From Hortaea werneckii (Eukaryota; Ascomycota; Dothideomycetes; Mycosphaerellales; Teratosphaeriaceae): DNA of 64,000 bases. The notes below the pieces were generated by a model. The model did no database searches and had not been told where the DNA came from. It saw only the letters and a program-made list of their open reading frames with translations. Position numbers and translations under genes: made by a program. Every line of letters begins with the position of its first letter. Positions within the stretch are counted from its first letter, which is position 1. The stretch lies in NCBI GenBank assembly GCA_037044905.1, contig JBAOKB010000048.1:434001-498000 (forward strand). Direction: 5' to 3'. Positions 22,808 through 33,844 of this stretch are shown here, one piece after another.

Positions 22808-24128
22808 ATGGCCGACTTCAGCAAAATTCCGGCTTCTGCTAAGCTGCAACCAAAGCCATTCAAGGCCCATGTCGATGATGCAAAGCTGCAACACATGAAG
22901 GAGCTCCTCAAGCTCTCCCCCATTGGACCGGCAGTATGGGAAAACACTTCCAAGGACCAAGGTGACAACTTGATGTCGAACACCGAGCGCCGTCATGGTA
23001 TGCGAAGGGACTGGCTCAGCAACGCAAAGGATCACTGGCTGAACAAGTTCGACTGGCGCAAGCACGAGGATTACATCAACTCTTTTCCCCAGTACACGGT
23101 GCCCATATCCGACGACGGTATCACCATTGACGTGCACTTCATGGCGCTCTTCTCCGAGAAGCCAGATGCTGTGCCCATTGCGTTCTATCACGGATGGCCG
23201 GGATCCTTCCTGGAGTTCCTAAAGATCTTCGAGCTGCTACGAAAACGTTACTCGCCCAAAGACCTGCCGTTCCACGTCGTAGCGCCAAGTTTACCCGGCT
23301 ATGGCTACTCCTCCGGCCCACCCGTGGATGTCGATTACAACCTCCTGAAAGCTGCAAGCGCAATGAACCAGCTCATGATCGGCTTGGGATTCGAATCAGG
23401 TTATCTGGCTCAGGGCGGAGACTTGGGCAGCTTCATCAGCCGGATCCAGGCAGCCAGTTACGAGTCTTGCAAGAGCATGCACCTGAACTTCTGTCCCGTC
23501 CCTGCTGAAGTCATGAAGAGCCAGACGGAAATGGACCAGGTCGAGGCCAAAGCCGTGCCGAGAGGCCAGGAGTTTAGCAAGACCGGGTTTGCTTACGCCA
23601 TGGAGCATGGCACTCGGACCGCGACTATCGGCCTGGTACTCAGCTCCAGCCCGCTTGCAATGCTGAGCTGGATTGGCGAAAAGTTCCTGGAATGGACGGA
23701 TCAAGACCCTTCGCTCGAAGACATTCTGGAGAGCGTCTCCCTGTACTGGTTGACAGACACTTTCCCAAGGTCAGCTAGTCCGAGATTCTTTTCTGAGAGC
23801 AAGCGCTGACCTCACCCTCACAGAGGCATCTACCCGTACCGTGAAGTGGTCAAGAGCGACAGGCCGCCACCCCCGTACGTTGAGAAACCCAGCGGGTACA
23901 GCTTCTTCCCGTACGAACTAGCCCCTGCGCCCAAAAGCTGGGCTGCTGCTACGTGTAACCTGGTTTCGTACAATCAGCATACGAGTGGCGGGCACTTTGC
24001 CGTGAGTACACCAAAATGTTTAGACCATACACCATACTAACGAATGCTAGGCCATGGAGAAACCTGAAGAGCTCTTATCGGATGTCGAGGATTGGGTGAA
24101 GAAGGTATGGAAGGGTGCGAAGCTATGA
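22808..24128 (+). CDS. Epoxide hydrolase (alpha/beta-hydrolase, EHN type)
   Basis: Soluble or membrane-associated enzyme that opens epoxides to diols through an aspartyl ester. Exons 22808-23769, 23824-24001 and 24051-24128 give 405 residues, typical for microsomal-type fungal enzymes. The introns are 54 nt (GTCAGC...CACAG) and 49 nt (GTGAGT...CTAAC...CTAG). Residues 1-105 form the N-terminal EHN domain. The oxyanion motif HGWP is at 128-131, followed by PGSFLEF. The nucleophile Asp is in AQGGDLGSF, about residue 205. Lid-domain Tyr residues are available around 320-345 and the C-terminal catalytic His is in SGGHFA. Frame intact. Likely roles are detoxification or metabolism of xenobiotic or lipid epoxides; the substrate is unknown. 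Confidence 0.9.
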
Positions 24129-24226
24129 ACGCTTCGCGACTTGATTCTCTAGCAACTGCATCCCCAGCTCGAATGCTGCTGGTAATAAGCTAGACGGCTG
24201 TATGAAAAAGCACGTGTGATCGAGCC

Positions 24227-25317
24227 TCACCATCCGGTAAACTCGTCAGCTCTATCGTAATCGAGATGACCGGTACCGCCAGCCGGCGACGTTTCGCGAT
24301 TTTCTGTGCAGCTCTGGCTCTCGCCCGGTACGCTGACCTTGTCCTCAATCCACCCAGCATCCTCCACTCTCAGCGCCTGCTCTCGCTCTAGTCTGCCCTC
24401 TATATAGTCCTCCAGTGTCCATTTCGGCACGACGTTACGGAACTGAACATCTGGGCTCCCGACATTAGCTGCCCAGATCCAAGCATAGGCACGGATGATC
24501 CGCCTCTGAAGACGCCACAGCTGATACTTGTGCTTGCGCTCGTGCTGAGGTACAGGAACGACGATGTCGGCTTGCACGTCAACCATCACGCGTCTTGTGT
24601 TGGCGCGGTAGTGACGATTGATGAGCTTGCGGCCATGTGACCCTTCACCGAAGACGAGCATGCCCTGCACGTAGTCCTTGTCGTTCGTCGATTGCATGAC
24701 ACATGGCTGTAATGTTTCGGCATGGACATGCGGGTAGAAACCTGGCAGAAAGGCTGGTGTCATGCGGGGGATAATGTCGGGAGGCATCTGTCACAAACAG
24801 TTAACTGATTGCTTTCGGAAGCCAGAATTCTATGCCTTACCTTGCCCAGAAGTTGTGTCAGGGAGCCTGGCTGCATGATACAGTCGTGTATGAAGACGGG
24901 CTTGTATTTGCTCGTGCTCCATTCGCCGTGGAAGCTAATGCTCCCGATCTTGACACGGTTGAGTAGAGCGCTCTGATATGCTTGCGTTACAGTTGCCTTG
25001 CTCCACGTCGGCATGTCGACCTGGACGTACTTATCTTCCTTGTCTGACGAGCTGAGGTCTACCGAAGGTGGCGGTGTGCCTACTGGCATGGGGCGTGGCT
25101 GCCACAAGGGCCCAAAGGCCATATATACGTCTGCAGCATTGTCATGGCCCAGCGAGATATTTACTGTTTGCTTGTCGCCTTGGAAATCTTTGGAAAACCT
25201 AACTCGCTTAGTGGAAGTTGTTGTCTGTCTGAGTCCGCTATCAAGGCCTTCGAAAGGGCCCGCAGAACGGTTGATGGCGTGGAAGTGCATTCTGTGTTGC
25301 AGGTCAGTACAGTCCAT
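24227..25317 (-). CDS. AIG2/GGCT-like fold protein, probably catalytically altered
   Basis: Two exons (24841-25317 and 24227-24787) with a 53-nt GTAAGG...GACAG intron in phase 0 give 345 residues. Residues 1-135 are polar and low in hydrophobics. A gamma-glutamylcyclotransferase-like (AIG2) domain follows: PVFIHDCIMQPGSLTQLLGK, then PAFLPGFYPHVH, VQGMLVFG, TRRVMVDVQADI and AYAWIWA. About 60 mostly polar residues end the protein. In active GGCT enzymes a Glu sits in a FEG-YRR motif; the aligned stretch here reads INRHYRANTRRV and has no acidic residue. Many fungal AIG2-like proteins show the same loss. Function is therefore open. It is divergent with CDC48 across 1.36 kb. Confidence 0.72.
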
Positions 25318-26677
25318 CCTACGATATTTGATCTATGCAGAATAGCAGGTTGAAGACTAAGATATATGTAGGATCCGAAAGGAGCGGTGGATATCAGAAG
25401 AGGCATGTGAGACCCGCGCAGTCCTTCGCTGTGCGTCTTGTGCTGGCTCCCTTGCGAACGCATGGTCACCATACAGATATGAAAGCTTGCGCGATACCTG
25501 TGGACTTCATTCGTCGTGTCACGTGTGATGATTGGGTTGTAAACCTTCCATTTGCTTTGACTCTTGACCTGAAGATTCAGATGCGAGCGAGTGCAGCTGA
25601 GGTTGGCAGCTGGTCGAGGTGATCGATGGATGGTACTTTCTCCAGGTCCAGCCCCTTGCACCTTCCCAGGCATTGCAACGCTTACCATGAGGCACCGTAT
25701 GGATGGCTGTTTGGTCGCAATTACTAGTGCCATGGACGCGCTTCTGATGCTTACTATGCAGTAATAGTCTCAATACATTGCAGCTTCGATCTGCATACGG
25801 TCATGGTATCTACCTACTACTATATGTAGCTGCCAATCTATCTAGTGTAGTAATGGCATGTAATCGATAGCTCATACACCACCTCAATCAATCAGTCAGG
25901 AGCCGCACCTTATGTTTCCAGCTCTCCAAGTTATGAAGCCAATCGAGCGTAATGAGGCACTGAGTGGCGGCACGGTGTTGTGAATGTAATTGCCAGACGC
26001 AGGGTTTTGTGTTTCAGGACGAACCCACAACAGCAGCCCGGATATAGCAAAACAGCATCAGTCAACGGTCGGATCAGAATCCGGATATGCCTAATTAATT
26101 CACAGCCCATCCGAAGAAGCGAGATCGTAGGTGAATGACGGCTTGACCGCGATGGCAACGCCGCTGCGGGTGGCAAACAAGGAGAATCTCCCGCAAGCTC
26201 GAGCGCCACATGTAACACTGGCGCTTGGCTACGGCTGCGAAACGCGATGAGTCTGGCAACTGGCACAGAGTCGATAATGTATTTTAGGCGGCAAGTTGAC
26301 ACGTCGCGGATCTTTCGCCTTCTACGCGTTTCGGAGGTGAAAGGAGGAGGAATTATTCATCTGCGGCGACGGGTGTTGCCAGGTATCGTGATAGGTCGCC
26401 AACGTCATTCGAAACTGGTCCAAGCTTTGACCTGCATCTAGCTTTCAACACTGCACGACTGATGAACAACCTCACACACCCATCTCCATACTCTTCGTGG
26501 ATCATCCGTCATTTGATCCTGCATCAACTTCCTTACTCCTATCATACACTGGACTTCTCAGGGCTTCCATCCACGGCCTTGAGATCGCTCAGTGCAGCAA
26601 ACTTCCGCCCCCAGACACCGACAACAATCACCGACACCTCCCGCTGCACGCGCATCACTTAACCCACCACCGCCATC
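25318..26677. other. 1.36 kb divergent upstream region (AIG2-like gene / CDC48)
   Basis: The right 250 bases are C/A-rich and pyrimidine-rich, as expected of a strongly expressed fungal promoter and 5' UTR ahead of CDC48. Around 25800-25860 there is a short stretch of CTACTAC/TATCTA simple sequence. ORFs here are short with no homology recognised. A small intron near the 5' end of the AIG2-like gene (GTACTGACCTGCAACACAG) is possible. Confidence 0.5.
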
Positions 26678-29209
26678 ATGTCGGCAGACTCAGAGCCCGT
26701 CGACCACAAGAAGAAGGTCAACCTGAATGATGCGAGCGGGGCAGAGCCAAGGCCGACCCCGAAGAGACATCAACGGCCATCTTGAAGAAGAAGAAGAAGC
26801 CGAACAGCCTCATCGTGACCGACGCCACCACCGATGACAACTCCATCCTCGCGCTCTCCAACAACACCATGGAGACGCTACAGCTCTTCCGTGGCGACAC
26901 GGTCCTGGTGAAGGGCAAGAAGAGAAAAGACACCGTCCTGATTGTGCTGGCGGATGATGACCTCGAAGATGGCGCGGCCAGGATGAACAGAGTCGTGAGG
27001 CATAACCTGCGGGTGAAGCTGGGCGATGTCGTCCTCGTCAACCCGTGCCCTGACATCAAGTACGCCAAGCGCATCGCCGTGCTCCCCATGGCTGACACAG
27101 TCGAGGGCCTTACCGGCTCACTCTTCGATGTTTTCCTTGCACCATACTTCCGCGAAGCTTACCGCCCACTGAGGCAAGGCGATCTATTCACATGCAGAGC
27201 TGCGATGAGGACAGTCGAGTTCAAGGTCGTGGAGGTAGATCCTCCAGAGTACGGCATCGTGGCGCAAGACACCGTCATCCACTGCGAGGGTGAGCCGATT
27301 CAGCGCGAAGATGAGGAGGGCAACCTGAATGAGGTTGGTTACGATGACATTGGTGGCTGCAGAAAGCAGATGGCTCAGGTCAGAGAACTGGTTGAGTTGC
27401 CTCTGCGTCACCCCCAGCTCTTCAAGTCCATCGGTATCAAGCCGCCGCGTGGTATCCTCATGTACGGTCCACCGGGTACCGGTAAGACGCTCATGGCCCG
27501 CGCTGTCGCCAACGAGACTGGCGCTTTCTTCTTCCTGATCAACGGCCCGGAGATCATGTCCAAGATGGCCGGTGAGTCTGAGAGCAACCTGCGCAAGGCT
27601 TTCGAAGAGGCCGAGAAGAACAGCCCTGCCATCATCTTCATTGATGAGATCGATTCGATTGCACCTAAGCGTGAGAAGACTAACGGCGAGGTCGAGCGTC
27701 GTGTCGTTTCCCAGCTGCTCACCCTCATGGACGGCATGAAGGCCCGTTCCAACGTTGTGGTCATGGCCGCCACCAACCGTCCGAACTCCATCGACCCGGC
27801 CCTCCGTCGTTTCGGCCGTTTCGATCGTGAGGTCGACATCAGCATTCCAGACCCGACCGGTCGTCTGGAAATCATGCAGATCCACACCAAGAACATGAAG
27901 CTTGCAGACGACGTCGATCTTGAGCAGGTTGCAGCGGAGACACACGGTTACGTCGGTTCTGACTTGGCGTCTCTATGCTCAGAGGCTGCCATGCAGCAGA
28001 TCCGTGAAAAGATGGATCTCATTGACTTGGACGAGGACACCATCGATGCCGAGGTACTTGATGCCCTTGGTGTCACGCAGGAGAACTTCCGCTTCGCCCT
28101 TGGTGTCAGCAACCCATCCGCCCTTCGCGAGGTTGCTGTCGTTGAGGTGCCCAACGTCAGATGGGAGGATATCGGTGGTCTTGACGATGTCAAGCGCGAG
28201 CTCATCGAATCCGTGCAATACCCTGTCGACCACCCTGAGAAGTTCCTCAAGTTCGGCATGTCTCCGTCCAAGGGTGTCTTATTCTACGGTCCACCAGGTA
28301 CCGGTAAGACGCTGCTCGCCAAGGCGGTGGCTAACGAGTGTGCTGCCAACTTCATTTCTGTCAAGGGTCCCGAGCTGCTTTCCATGTGGTTCGGTGAGTC
28401 TGAGTCCAACATCCGTGACATCTTCGACAAGGCGCGTGCGGCTGCACCCTGTGTGGTCTTCCTTGACGAGCTGGACTCCATCGCCAAGTCGCGTGGCGGC
28501 TCTAATGGCGATGCTGGTGGTGCTTCTGACCGTGTCGTCAACCAGCTCCTGACCGAGATGGACGGCATGACCAGCAAGAAGAATGTCTTCGTCATCGGCG
28601 CGACCAACAGGCCAGAGCAGCTCGACAACGCTCTGTGCCGTCCTGGTCGTCTCGACACCCTGGTCTACGTGCCTCTGCCAGACCAGGTTGGCCGTGAGAG
28701 CATCCTCAAGGCTCAGCTGCGCAAGACCCAGTCTCCCCCGAGATCGACCTTTCCTTCATCGCCAGCAAGACCCACGGCTTCTCTGGTGCCGATTTGGGCT
28801 TCATTACCCAGCGTGCCGTCAAGATCGCCATCAAGGAGTCCATTGGCCTTTCCATTGAGAAGGAGAAGCAGCGCGCCGCTACGGAGGGTGATGACACGAA
28901 GATGGAGGAGGATGTGGACGAGGAGGACCCTGTGCCCGAGCTGACGAAGAGGCACTTCGAGGAGGCCATGAGCATGGCTCGTCGCTCGGTCACCGACACT
29001 GAGATCAGGCGATACGAGGCCTTCGCCCAGAGCATGAAGAACAGCGCTGGCGGCAGTGCGTTCTTCCGCTTCCCTGAGGGCGGTGCTGACGGCGGTAGCG
29101 GCGGCCAGCAGCAGCAGAATGGTAAGTCTTTCACCCCTGATACCTGAATTAATAGAGTATAAACTGACAGATGATTACAGGTGCTGGCGAGGAAGATCTG
29201 TACGACTAA
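26678..29209 (+). CDS. CDC48: Cdc48 / p97 AAA ATPase (two indels)
   Basis: Hexameric ATPase that extracts ubiquitylated proteins from membranes and complexes (ERAD, proteasome delivery, mitosis) with Ufd1-Npl4 and other cofactors. The start ATG is at 26678 (MSADSEPVDHKKKVNLNDAS). A 59-nt GTAAGT...TTACAG intron (29122-29180) precedes the last exon, which ends AGEEDLYD with the conserved penultimate Tyr region. About 824 residues. Both ATPase domains are complete: GPPGTGKT near 262 and 537, IIFIDEIDSIAPKR and VVFLDELDSIAKSR, and sensor/arginine-finger stretches. One base is missing near 26742 and one near 28732, so no single frame spans the gene although every residue expected of Cdc48 is present. 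Since CDC48 is essential, these are almost surely assembly errors. Confidence 0.95.
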
Positions 29210-29589
29210 GTACGTGATTTCATCTCCCGAGGGCAGGAATGGCTCGATCGAGTGTGGGTTAGTCTCTGCTGCCTTACAGGTGCTGCAAACGAAATAGCAC
29301 CAGGCAGCAGAAAGGCTGGAAGGTGTGCTAGCATGGCGTTGCAAATGAGTAATCATAGAGTGTCTCAATAGTTTCACCGTCCGCATGGATGGTTACGTAT
29401 CAAATGTTCTAACTGCTTGAATCAACTCGTTTTCATTTCCACCTGTTAAACAATGAGTCTGCAGCGCATCGCTGTTGCGTCGGCCCACTAGAAATGTGAG
29501 AAGGCAGGTAAAGGTCGAGTGATGATTCTCGTTGTAACTACCTAGGTACATTATGTGAAATTCGCAGACTACATCCTATCGACACCATC
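29210..29589. other. Convergent 3' region, CDC48 / DUF7719 gene
   Basis: Two stop codons face each other here, so it holds both 3' UTRs. It includes the palindrome TACCTAGGTA at 29539-29548. No gene or RNA recognised. Confidence 0.55.
29539..29548. repeat. TACCTAGGTA palindrome, copy 3
   Basis: Exact copy, 42 bases beyond the stop of the minus-strand DUF7719-type gene and in the 3' flank of CDC48. A transcription-end role would fit this position but not copies 2 and 4. Confidence 0.6.
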
Positions 29590-30281
29590 TCAAGTAATGC
29601 TATGACCTTTCCACCATACAAATCCCACATTCGCAAGCACACTCAGCGCCGCCATTGGCAGCTTCATCTCGATCACACTCCAAATCCACAGTGTCCCTAA
29701 CGGCGGCGCCTGCTTCATCACCGCAAAATAATCATACCGATTCGCCGCATGGATCGTATAACACCCCGCACTCACCCCGACAACCAAGTAAAACACCTGC
29801 CTGACATTCGGGAAGCGGTCCGCCGTCTCGGAGCGCAGCATGAAAATCAACAGGAACAGGATCGGGAGGCCCGTGAAGGTGCGGCGGAAAATCGCCGTCC
29901 AGAGAATCTCCTGCGCGTATTGCTGGTACACCAGCACGTCGAGGGTGAAGTGCAACATCCCCAGCGAGACCGCCCAGAAGACCGCCTGGCCTAGGGGTCC
30001 GATGGGTTCTTCGTCGGGAGAACCGAGGCCGGCTTCGAGGATGTTGCCGCTCTCCCCTCGCACCTGTCCGTCGTCGTACTTGGCATCGAAGGGTTGGCCT
30101 TGGTCCAGCAAGGCTTTCTTGTCGTCGTAGAGATCCAGTAGGGTCTTGCCTTTGGGTCCTGATCGGTCGGGCTGCATCATGCGGATTTGGGCTCTTGGGT
30201 CGGCGCCGAGATTGGTTTCCCGGTTTCCTTCGCCGCTGCTCTGCGCTCGCGCCGATTGCGCGGTGCTTCTTCCTCTGCCAT
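29590..30281 (-). CDS. DUF7719-type fungal membrane protein (one indel)
   Basis: About 230 residues, start ATG 30281, no intron. The N-terminus is short and basic (RNRRERRAAAKE). An acidic linker leads to EEPIGPLGQAVFWAVSLGML, and then four hydrophobic segments: GMLHFTLDVLVYQQYA, LPILFLLIFML, VFYLVVGVSAGCYTIHA and ALSVLANVGFVWW. The motifs MKQAPPLGTLWIWSVIEM and YAQEILW are what I remember of fungal DUF7719 proteins, whose function is unknown. One base is missing near 30178: the first frame ends at EPKSA while MMQPDRSGPKGK continues one base on. Probably an ER or other endomembrane protein; that is inference from the helices and lack of a targeting peptide. It shares its upstream region with CHS7. 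Confidence 0.75.
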
Positions 30282-30730
30282 TTTTTGTAAGGGGGCCTCA
30301 GGGACAATTGAAGGTCGTGTAAGAATTTCTGATTTACAGCATGAGAGGCTGGTCAAGATTTTTCTGCTCAAGTGACTTCCATATATCAGACGCTTTGTGT
30401 AGTGATTCTTTTTGGCATTCGTAGGGGATAATGTGTGGCATTTAAAAGTAAAAGCTTCTAGAAGTTGGACCTGCACCTCTAAATTTAGCGCGCGTACTCC
30501 CAGCAACGCAACGGCCGCGCCTCCCGCCTCAAGCATTCCTTGCCGCTAGTAAATGCGACATTCCCAAATCTTCCAACCCGGTCTCTGTGCAAAGGCACTG
30601 AACGATACGCCCACACTCGCTTACAACAACAGAATCCTTCCTTGACGCACTTCAGACTACCCTCGACGGACCGAACGAATACAAATCCTCCCGCTCCCTG
30701 AGCAGCCACCACAGCAACCAAGCCGCCGCC
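30282..30730. promoter_or_regulatory. Divergent promoter region, DUF7719 gene / CHS7
   Basis: 449 bases between two opposed start codons. The CHS7-proximal 130 bases are C/A-rich (TACAAATCCTCCCGCTCCC), a typical fungal leader. No specific operator recognised. Confidence 0.5.
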
Positions 30731-31882
30731 ATGGGCGGCTTTGGCGATTTCAGTTCGATATGTAGCGAGGCACCTTTACCGCTATGCCCCCTCGTGGGCG
30801 ACATCAATCCGATCACGGGGACGCACTACACGCAGGCGAATTGCTATGCGCGAACGGTGGAGGTGGCCAACACGATCATCTTTGAAGGCGCGGCGGGGTT
30901 CGCGCACATTATTGCTTTGATCATGACGGTGATTATGATTATACATGTCAGGAGCAAGTTCACGGCAGTCGGTATGTGGTCGCAATCCAAGAGAAAGAGT
31001 CAACAATTGGGATTTGCTGGAGAGGCAATAGAGGGCAAGGCGAGTTTGGGGATTTGGGCTAATTTGAATAACAGGGCGCAAGGAGATCGCGACCTTCTTC
31101 TACCTCTACGGCCTCCTAACGATCTGCTCGCTCCTCATCGACTGCGGTGTTGTGCCTCCAGCCTCGGGCGCATATGCCTACTTCGTTGCTGTCCAGCTAG
31201 GGCTGGTCTCAGCAACCTGCATATGTCTTATGATCAACGGCTTCGTCGGCTTCCAGCTCTACGAAGATGGCACGACCTTGTCTATCTGGCTCCTGCGGGT
31301 CTGCAGTCTGGCAATGTTCATCATCAGTTTTGCGGTCTCCCTATTGACCTTCAAAGGCTGGGCTGGTCTGTCCCCTGACAACACGATCGGGCTGTTCGTT
31401 GTTGTCTACGTCTTCAGCGCCATCTTCATCTTCGTCTATATTGTCATGCTAGTCTTGCTAGTTCTGGGCACATTACAAGAAAGATGGCCGCTGCTGCACA
31501 TTATCTTTGGTGTCCTTGCACTGGTCTTCAGTCAGGTCATCCTGTATGCTTTCAGCGAGATCATCTGCGATAATGTCGCACACTACTTTGACGCCTTGTT
31601 CTTGTCGACACTCTTGAACTTGCTGGCCGTCATGCTGGTTTATAAGGTAAGCTACGAATCTGTCTCTCCTCTTCAAATCATCGCTGACCCCCAATGCAGT
31701 TCTGGGACGCCATCACCCAGGAGGACCTCGAGTTTTCTGTCGGGCAAAGGCAGAACAACTGGGAGGTGAAGGCCCTTCTCCCCGAGGAAGATCGGCGAGA
31801 GACGATGTATATGGACAGTGACTATGCGACAAGCACCTACCTTAATCAGCCGGCGCAACGGGGATCAGTTTATGGCTATTGA
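30731..31882 (+). CDS. CHS7: Chitin synthase export chaperone Chs7
   Basis: ER membrane chaperone needed for class IV chitin synthase (Chs3) to fold and leave the ER. Exons 30731-30971, 31075-31646 and 31700-31882 give 331 residues; introns are 103 nt (GTATGT...AACAG) and 53 nt (GTAAGC...TGCAG). The start MGGFGDFSSIC is the family start. About seven hydrophobic helices follow. Conserved blocks are NCYARTVEVANTIIF, HVRSKFTAVGRKEI, CLMINGFVGFQLYEDGT, FSEIICDNVAHYFDALF, and ITQEDLEFSVGQRQNNWEVK close to the cytosolic tail. Frame intact. The match to Chs7 is close along the whole protein, so the assignment is firm. Confidence 0.95.
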
Positions 31883-32229
31883 TTTGTTGAACGAAGCATT
31901 GGTGGCGTTGAAATCTTGGGAGCATATGGGTGAAATAGTTTAGCGACAGATAAGGAACGTATGTAAAATAATGTAGAACAACCAAGTTCAGCTTAGTATA
32001 ATGCCCGAGTCAGTTGGTTCCTACCCAGGTAGTGAGGTTCCTCGTTCTCGCTTCGAATGCCAAGCGGTAACTTCCGCATTCGGTTCCGCTCCACCGGACC
32101 GGCTCTCACTCGCACCTGTTCCTCGTTACTGCTACTCACTCTCTTACAGCCATTGAGGGTTGGCAACCGCCAAATTATGATCACTATTGACTGAATTGCG
32201 CAAAGTCTCCATAGCGGAAGAGGCAGAAC
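31883..32229. other. Intergenic region CHS7-GPI12
   Basis: CHS7 3' UTR and GPI12 promoter, 347 bases. It contains CTACCCAGGTAG at 32030-32041, a one-base variant of the recurrent palindrome. Nothing else recognised. Confidence 0.45.
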
Positions 32230-33069
32230 ATGAATTGGCTGACTGCCGCGCAAGTACCTGTGCTAATACTGGTGCTATGGCTCTTCACGGCGTACATGAG
32301 CCAAAGCTTCCCAACGCTACAAGGCAAGCGAATAGTGTTCCTGATCGCACACCCCGACGATGAGGCTATGTTCTTCGCGCCGGTCCTCCAATGGCTTAGC
32401 AAACCGGAACTGGGCAACCAAGTCCTCATCTTATGCCTAAGCAGTGGCGATGCAGATGGCCTAGGCCACCTAAGGAAAGACGAATTGGCGAAAAGCGCCG
32501 TTCTCCTGGGCGTCAGAACTTCAGAACATGTGGTCGTGGTGGAAGACGAGAAGCTGCCGGACTCGATGGAGACGAAATGGGATCCTAAGCTCATCGCCAG
32601 CATCCTCACCCGGTACTTCGCGCCCAAGATGACGAGCACGCCTTCCACGACGGCCCCGCTGGCCAACATCGACGCGATCGTCACGTTCGACACGGGTGGT
32701 GTTAGCGGCCATCCGAACCACATCAGTCTCTTCCACGGCGCCTCGCTCTTCCTGCGCAACCTCATGCACCGCCACGCCGGGTGGGAGTCCCCCGTCAAAC
32801 TCTACACGCTGACCTCTGTCAACATGGTCCGGAAGTACAGCAGTATTCTGGACTCGATCATGACCATCATCACTTGTATCTGGCGCACGAAGGAGAGGTC
32901 CGAGTTTCCCACCCCGCTGCTTGTTGTCAGTGGGCCGGGTGGGGTTAGGAAGGCACAGAGGGCGATGACTACGGCGCATGAGAGCCAGATGCGCTGGTTT
33001 AGATGGGGTTGGATTGGGTTGAGTCGGTATATGGTTGTTAATGACTTGAAGAGAGAGAAAGTGCGATAG
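32230..33069 (+). CDS. GPI12: N-acetylglucosaminyl-phosphatidylinositol de-N-acetylase (PIG-L)
   Basis: Second enzyme of GPI-anchor synthesis; it removes the acetyl group from GlcNAc-PI on the cytosolic face of the ER. Single exon of 279 residues. A membrane anchor covers residues 8-24 (QVPVLILVLWLFTAYM). The LmbE-type zinc site is clear: AHPDDE at 40-45 and HPNH at 161-164, with SSGDADGLG and GVRTSEHVVV between them. The C-terminal part (MVVNDLKREKVR) is hydrophobic then basic, as in the family. Frame intact and length normal. I am confident in the function. Confidence 0.93.
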   Translation: MNWLTAAQVPVLILVLWLFTAYMSQSFPTLQGKRIVFLIAHPDDEAMFFAPVLQWLSKPELGNQVLILCLSSGDADGLGHLRKDELAKSAVLLGVRTSEHVVVVEDEKLPDSMETKWDPKLIASILTRYFAPKMTSTPSTTAPLANIDAIVTFDTGGVSGHPNHISLFHGASLFLRNLMHRHAGWESPVKLYTLTSVNMVRKYSSILDSIMTIITCIWRTKERSEFPTPLLVVSGPGGVRKAQRAMTTAHESQMRWFRWGWIGLSRYMVVNDLKREKVR

Positions 33070-33243
33070 TGGGTTTGGTGGGCTGGATTTAGTATCTAAA
33101 GTGGTACATTCCTGACAGCCGCTCGCGTCCTTTTGGCGATGCAAAGTTCATTCCATCGAATCACAATGCGTCCGGTATAAGCGCAGAATCATGATCGGCA
33201 GAACACTACGCTATACGCCTCAAACATCAAAATCCATCAGTAG

Positions 33244-33844
33244 CTACTTCATGAGTTTCTCTGCCCGGTCGGCCGCAATTTCACACATGGCCTACTCCAA
33301 GTTAGCGTGACCTGAATGCACTTTGAACGAGACAACTTCCTACCCTTATGTTGGTCGCCCGCTCTGTCTCGAAAGTGCTGCCATCAATACGAGCCCGCAT
33401 GTCTTGCATAATGACCGGCCTACTGCGGCCAGCGACAAAGACAACGTAACGGAGACCGGGATACTTGGCCTCATACTCTTCATTCAGCTGACGCAACTTC
33501 TCTGCCTCATCGCCACCGCCCTGCAGCTGCGCCTGCTCCGTCTGGCTCTGAGCACTCTCGACTTTCTTCGCGCCCAATCGGGGATGGGCGCCGAGGATGT
33601 CGTGGAGCCACTGCGTGTCTGACGTCGAGGCCGACTCTGACAGCTCCGTGAGCTGCATGCCGACGGCCGAGATCAGCTCAGGGTAGGACGCGAACGCCTT
33701 CTCGCGTAACAGTGGCACAGAGAGGGTGTGAAGCTGCGCACAGGGCTCGAACAGTAGGTCAAGTATGTGAGCTCTCTCTTCGGCGGAGAGGGAAGGTACG
33801 GAGTCTATGGGAGGGAGTCTCTGTTCGGGGGCGGCCATTGTCAT
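33244..33844 (-). CDS. OHCU decarboxylase (allantoin-forming step of urate breakdown)
   Basis: 2-oxo-4-hydroxy-4-carboxy-5-ureidoimidazoline decarboxylase finishes urate conversion to S-allantoin after uricase and HIU hydrolase, usually in peroxisomes. Exons 33344-33844 and 33244-33291 with a 52-nt GTAGGA...CTAACTTGGAGTAG intron give 182 residues; the ATG at 33838 is an equally possible start. Family motifs: HPRLGAKK (active-site His of the HP-LG block), a Gln/Glu helix, LRQLNEEYEAKYPGLRYVVFVAGRS with the E-LN--YE-K pattern, and the closing RAMCEIAADRAEKLMK. No obvious peroxisomal PTS1 at the C-terminus (ends LMK). The frame is intact. Confidence 0.88.

Noticed and set aside
27184..27945. 253-codon minus-strand ORF opposite CDC48
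   Set aside because: An antisense shadow of the strongly codon-biased CDC48 frame; no domain and no start context. The same holds for the 226-codon minus ORF at 28706-29386.
29732..30307. 191-codon Arg-rich minus-strand ORF
   Set aside because: Overlaps the DUF7719-type gene in another frame; its Arg/Pro composition is that of a GC-rich shadow frame.
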